Assembly (NCBI GenBank): GCA_948467695.1
Contig: CAOKFJ010000050.1
Span: 1 to 9,844 of the forward strand
Origin: an uncultured Allobaculum sp.
GTDB taxonomy: Bacteria > Bacillota_I > Bacilli_A > Erysipelotrichales > Erysipelotrichaceae
Length of the DNA: 9,844 nucleotides
Direction: 5' to 3'
Made by a program: the position numbers and the translations under genes. Below the pieces are notes generated by a model that worked only from the letters and a program-made list of their open reading frames with translations, did no database searches and had not been told where the DNA came from. This document shows, piece after piece, positions 6,613-9,844 of the stretch (positions are counted from its first letter, which is position 1; each line of letters starts with the position of its first letter).

Positions 6613-6622
6613 ATCACCCCTT
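6613..6622 (-). promoter_or_regulatory. Ribosome binding site that decides the GTG start of the SGNH gene
   Basis: On the minus strand AAGGGGTGAT (6622-6613) is a close match to the 16S-complementary AAGGAGGTGAT. Its core AGGGG ends 8 bases before GTG at 6608 but overlaps GTG at 6617, so the later GTG is the probable start and the protein begins MSDKKYENES. Confidence 0.65.
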
Positions 6623-7098
6623 ATTGATCCGCTGACTGACCAGACAATCCAAAACAACACAGCTATCCATATCGCAAACCATCAGCATACAGACAATACA
6701 CATTTCCCCAGCAAAGGAAATTCCCTTTATATATCGTCAATCCACTATCTGACTTCACAATACAGCGCAGAAACAAGCTATCTTTCCCGCCAGCATTCAC
6801 ACGCCAGCGACAGGCAGAACATCCCGCAACACCATCCGAATTATCTGGTTCACAAGTAAACAAATTTTACTCGTCTATATCGTCTTTTCCAATGAATCAC
6901 ATATTTTTTTCATCAGATAAATTCAAATCCGCATCCTTCAAACAAATCTCCAACACTGCCCCCAACAAGCTCCAGACTCCATCACAATCCTAATGAATCA
7001 CTACCCGCAATCCATCTGCAGCCAACACACTCAGTCTGTACCGCTCCATCGCAAATCGCCGATCCCCCCCGTTCATCATCAGCAACCTAAAACAACAC
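6623..7098. other. Intergenic region without a confident gene
   Basis: This stretch separates the adhesin terminator from the SGNH gene. It must hold the promoter of the SGNH gene, but I find no convincing -35/-10 pair. A 16-base near-palindrome, AAAGGAAATTCCCTTT (6713-6728, 7 of 8 pairs), lies about 105 bases before the GTG and could be an operator. The 10-mer AATGAATCAC occurs twice (6891-6900 and 6992-7001). One minus-strand frame (7079 down to 6663) reads like protein in pieces but is broken by stops at 6990-6992, 6897-6899 and 6867-6869. Confidence 0.5.
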
Positions 7099-7142
7099 AA
7101 GGTCTCGATCCCCCTCGCATAAGCTTAGGTAATCGAGACCTT
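7099..7142 (-). terminator. Strong stem-loop terminator after the adhesin gene, possibly bidirectional
   Basis: Arms AAGGTCTCGAT (7099-7109) and ATCGAGACCTT (7132-7142) are perfectly complementary over 11 bases, with a 22-base loop. On the minus strand the stem is followed by GTGTTGTTTTAG, a broken U-tract. On the plus strand it is followed by ATTCTTTTTG, which would also work. It lies 84 bases after the adhesin stop codon and is the expected end of that transcript. No plus-strand gene is seen that would need it. Confidence 0.75.
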
Positions 7143-7226
7143 ATTCTTTTTGATTTGTAAAACCTGATTTCTCTCATCCTTCATCGATTCGACAAAGAAC
7201 AAACAGAAATCATTCCTTAACCATTT

Positions 7227-9844
7227 TTAGTCCTCTTTGCGTTTTTTACGCATGACAGCAAGTGCTGCAGCAGAAACGGAAATCAAAGCTGCTCCACCGA
7301 TCGCCATCGGTACTACCCCTTTACCTCCAGTTTCTGGAAGTTCAAACGCCTTAGAGTTGGTAATAACAAGAATACATTTACCTTCATCGTTCTTAAAAAC
7401 TTGTACATCTTCTCTTTTAGCGTCCGGATGCGTACAAGTTCCTTTCTCGTTACAGAACATGAACCAATGCTTTACATCGCTACAATAGTAATCCTCAGGT
7501 GCTTTAGTTTCCTGAATATAGTAAAGATCATGTTGAAAGAAATAAATACCTTGCGTAATATCCGTTTCAAATGAAATCATTCCATCTGCATTAGTTGTAC
7601 CAGTGGCTACTGTGCCGCCTTGTGCATTACAAAGCTTAAATTCTGCCCCAGCTAGATGCGTTAAAAACTTTGAGTCGATCTTTTCAATCGTTACTGCGTG
7701 ATGTTCAGCAGCAATATTGACGTTACTATAGTAATCCGGATCTGTTCCTGCATTAAAATCCTTACCCCATGCATGGAGACGTGCAGTGTTCTGATACTCC
7801 ACACTTCCTCCGTCAGTATCCGCCTGCATATTTAATAGAACATCATATACAATCCTATATTGCTCTGGGCCAGGATGCAGAAGTTCAATTGTCAGGACAT
7901 TATGCTTGGCATCGCCAGTTCCATCATATTTGATGATATAGTCTTTGCCCTCTTCAAGCTGTCTCGTCTCATCATTGAGATCTTCAGCAAAAATTTTCAG
8001 CGATCCTTGAATATAAACAAGGGTTTTTGACATCTCATCGACAATTTCAAGCGTTTTTCCTTGTTCAACCAGTTGTACTTTAGCTTCGTTGACTGTTACC
8101 GCATATGTGGCAGTAAGATCTTGATCCGTAAAATCTTTAATCTTTTCTTTATTAATGAGTCCTGGAATTGGAGTAAACCACTGGTGGTTTGCAGCGCCTT
8201 CGTACTTAACATACTCTCCATCTGTTATAGATTCGCCATATCTTAAATGTACGGCATTAAATAAATCATGTCCTTGGCCTCCATGATTTTTTATCAATTC
8301 TTTTGCAAGGTCTCCATCCACACAGTAAGCCATTCTAAAGAAAAGGTCTTGATTTACATTCCAGCAATGACAATACTTAGTTCCGTTAATTATTTCTTCA
8401 GATGCACACTTATGGTAGCATCCACCATGTTCCGGATCCCATGCACGACAGTTGGTTGCATCGCAACGACATTTTGTCATAAACGAGACGGTCACAACAT
8501 TTTCAACATCGCCTGTCCCTTCTTTAGATGTGTCAGTTGCAGTAATCTTCCAGACATACTCTTCATTACCTGTCGCCTCGGTGATATACGGAACTTCAAT
8601 TGAAGCATGTTCTACATTATTTTGATCCGTAGTCACATACATCTTTGCATTGCGAATTGTGTTATAAACTCGTTCAATTTTGTCAGGCTCAAGTTCTGTT
8701 CCCGCTAATGTATGGTCAATAATACTCCAGTCAATATATGCTTTATCATAAGGGCTTTTAGCTGGAATTTTTGTATAAATATCCCAGTTAAACTTGCCTG
8801 CATAGTTATTGCCTTCATAGTCACCATGCTTAATAATGGCGCCTTCTGGTCCATCAATGATTGAATAATCCAGATCAGGTTCTCTAGTCTTATCATCAAA
8901 ATTAACCTGGTTGATGGTTGTCATATGTCCTTCGTTATTTAATAAGGTTTCATCAGGATTTGCCTTATATGAGATGGTATACACCCATCCTTCTTCAGCA
9001 AAATCATGAGTTTTATGACATACATTACACTCTGCAGTTTCCGGGAAGGTATAGGTCCATCCTACTATTCGCTGCTGTTCATCCCAAGTTAATGTCATCC
9101 CTTTAAAAACTGGAGGTTGCTGAGTCGTATCGATTGGAATATTAAAATAATGCCATACCGGATCTTTAGGACCATCTGGTCCTTTATATGTAGCACCTAA
9201 TGCAAAAGATCCCAAATCTGAATACTCCATATAAAAGTTCTTGGAGACAAAAGAGTCTGTTACAGTCTTTCCAACAATACTTTCTTCTTTACCTTGACCA
9301 GGCTTTATTTCAATCTGCCAGTAAATCTTTGGTATTTTTTTAACTTGACCATTTTCATCTTTGATCTCATCATACGTTTTTGAACCCCATTTGTTTACAG
9401 ATGTATCCTGAACTGCTATTTCAGGAGGAATAACCTGAATTACGAAGTCTCCACCGATATCGATAGGATCCTTAGATTCCTCGAACTGGATACCCATTTG
9501 TGCAGTAATACGTACCTGTGTGTACTTTTTGGAATTCTCATTGAACGTAAAAGTTACAAGACCATCTTCTCCAATACTCCAATCTCCAATTTTTTCTCCA
9601 CCAAGCATAAAATCTCCTGTTGAGTTTTCATGTTTAATGTTTGGAGGAAGCTTATAGGTATAAGTTCCAGGCAACATACCCGTTGGACTGTCAATATACA
9701 AATCCATTTCATAGTTTTCGCCTGCAATCACTTGATACTTTCCCTCTTCGTCAGGTAAAACCTTATGTTTATCCTTATCGAACAACTCAATGGTCAAAGA
9801 TCCACCATTGTTTTTCAGATAATCCTTAAGATCTACCGGATTAT
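7227..9844 (-). CDS. LPETG cell-wall-anchored surface protein with SpaA-like domain and Cys/His-rich clusters (5' end outside window)
   Basis: The frame stays open to the right edge, adding NPVDLKDYLKNNGGS before the Leu codon (TTG) at 9797. That TTG is therefore internal, and the N-terminus with its expected signal peptide is missing. Residues below are counted from 9797. Residues 1-430 look like beta-rich adhesin (MSCRAMM-type) modules. At 257-264 is CNVCHKTH. At 443-492 is a cluster of eight Cys with nearby His (CRC, GCYHKC, CHCW). Residues 700-815 resemble a SpaA/Cna-B pilin-type domain: TIEKID, then AGAEFKL, IQETKAPEDY with the probable catalytic Glu763, and VITN at the end. Such domains often form a Lys-Asn isopeptide bond (candidates Lys706 and Asn814). 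The sorting signal is LPETG (820-824), a hydrophobic helix (827-849) and RKKRKED. Sortase should link it to peptidoglycan for adhesion or matrix contact. No sortase gene is in the window. The gene is visibly AT-richer than the acylation locus. Confidence 0.92.
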   Translation of the reverse strand, partial: NPVDLKDYLKNNGGSLTIELFDKDKHKVLPDEEGKYQVIAGENYEMDLYIDSPTGMLPGTYTYKLPPNIKHENSTGDFMLGGEKIGDWSIGEDGLVTFTFNENSKKYTQVRITAQMGIQFEESKDPIDIGGDFVIQVIPPEIAVQDTSVNKWGSKTYDEIKDENGQVKKIPKIYWQIEIKPGQGKEESIVGKTVTDSFVSKNFYMEYSDLGSFALGATYKGPDGPKDPVWHYFNIPIDTTQQPPVFKGMTLTWDEQQRIVGWTYTFPETAECNVCHKTHDFAEEGWVYTISYKANPDETLLNNEGHMTTINQVNFDDKTREPDLDYSIIDGPEGAIIKHGDYEGNNYAGKFNWDIYTKIPAKSPYDKAYIDWSIIDHTLAGTELEPDKIERVYNTIRNAKMYVTTDQNNVEHASIEVPYITEATGNEEYVWKITATDTSKEGTGDVENVVTVSFMTKCRCDATNCRAWDPEHGGCYHKCASEEIINGTKYCHCWNVNQDLFFRMAYCVDGDLAKELIKNHGGQGHDLFNAVHLRYGESITDGEYVKYEGAANHQWFTPIPGLINKEKIKDFTDQDLTATYAVTVNEAKVQLVEQGKTLEIVDEMSKTLVYIQGSLKIFAEDLNDETRQLEEGKDYIIKYDGTGDAKHNVLTIELLHPGPEQYRIVYDVLLNMQADTDGGSVEYQNTARLHAWGKDFNAGTDPDYYSNVNIAAEHHAVTIEKIDSKFLTHLAGAEFKLCNAQGGTVATGTTNADGMISFETDITQGIYFFQHDLYYIQETKAPEDYYCSDVKHWFMFCNEKGTCTHPDAKREDVQVFKNDEGKCILVITNSKAFELPETGGKGVVPMAIGGAALISVSAAALAVMRKKRKED

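Noticed and set aside
6663..6863. 66-codon minus-strand open frame starting with TTG
   Set aside because: No ribosome binding site, no domain, and the same frame is interrupted by several stops just upstream.
9006..9029. Haem c attachment motif (CxxCH) in the adhesin
   Set aside because: A single copy in a sortase-anchored beta-rich protein, with a nearby Cys/His cluster, fits a metal or disulfide site better; no cytochrome maturation context is present.
1..9844. CRISPR array, tRNA, rRNA, insertion sequence or phage genes
   Set aside because: Looked for regular repeats, transposase motifs and tRNA-like folds; none seen.

Overview
The window looks like chromosomal DNA of a low-to-mid GC Bacillota (Firmicutes), possibly a gut or oral Erysipelotrichia or Clostridia. 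The support is an LPETG sortase-anchored surface protein with a SpaA-type domain, strong AGGAGG-like ribosome binding sites, and an MBOAT / DHHW / DUF4358 / SGNH gene set that is typical of that phylum. The species cannot be named from the sequence. All confident genes lie on the minus strand, so transcription runs from high to low coordinates.

Right part (7227 to the right edge): the 3' part of a large cell-wall-anchored adhesin. Its 5' end is outside the window. It ends in a SpaA/Cna-like domain, LPETG, a membrane helix and a basic tail, and carries a Cys/His-rich cluster. A strong stem-loop (7099-7142) follows it. The next 480 bases hold no confident gene.

Centre and left (505-6608): a surface-polysaccharide acylation locus. 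In transcription order it encodes a membrane-anchored SGNH hydrolase with an intact catalytic set; a paralogous SGNH protein in which the Ser, Asn and His are all replaced and a Ser/Asp-rich segment is inserted; and a tight three-gene operon of a DUF4358 membrane protein, an MBOAT O-acyltransferase and a DHHW-family SGNH-like acyltransferase. The operon has 3-nt and 13-nt gaps, a candidate promoter upstream and a hairpin terminator downstream. In related systems (AlgI/AlgJ/AlgX, PatA/PatB, DltB/DltD) the MBOAT protein moves an acyl group across the membrane and an extracytoplasmic SGNH/DHHW protein passes it to the polymer. The second SGNH protein may be a non-catalytic binding or scaffold partner. 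The polymer is not identifiable, since there are no glycosyltransferase genes here.

Left edge (1-256): the first 85 codons of an unrecognised minus-strand gene, in AT-richer DNA and separated from the acylation operon by the terminator and an AT-rich gap.

The points most worth a second look are the degenerate SGNH paralogue, the different placement of acidic low-complexity segments in the two paralogues, the hairpin and 7-base repeats in the leader of the degenerate paralogue, and the Cys/His clusters of the adhesin.
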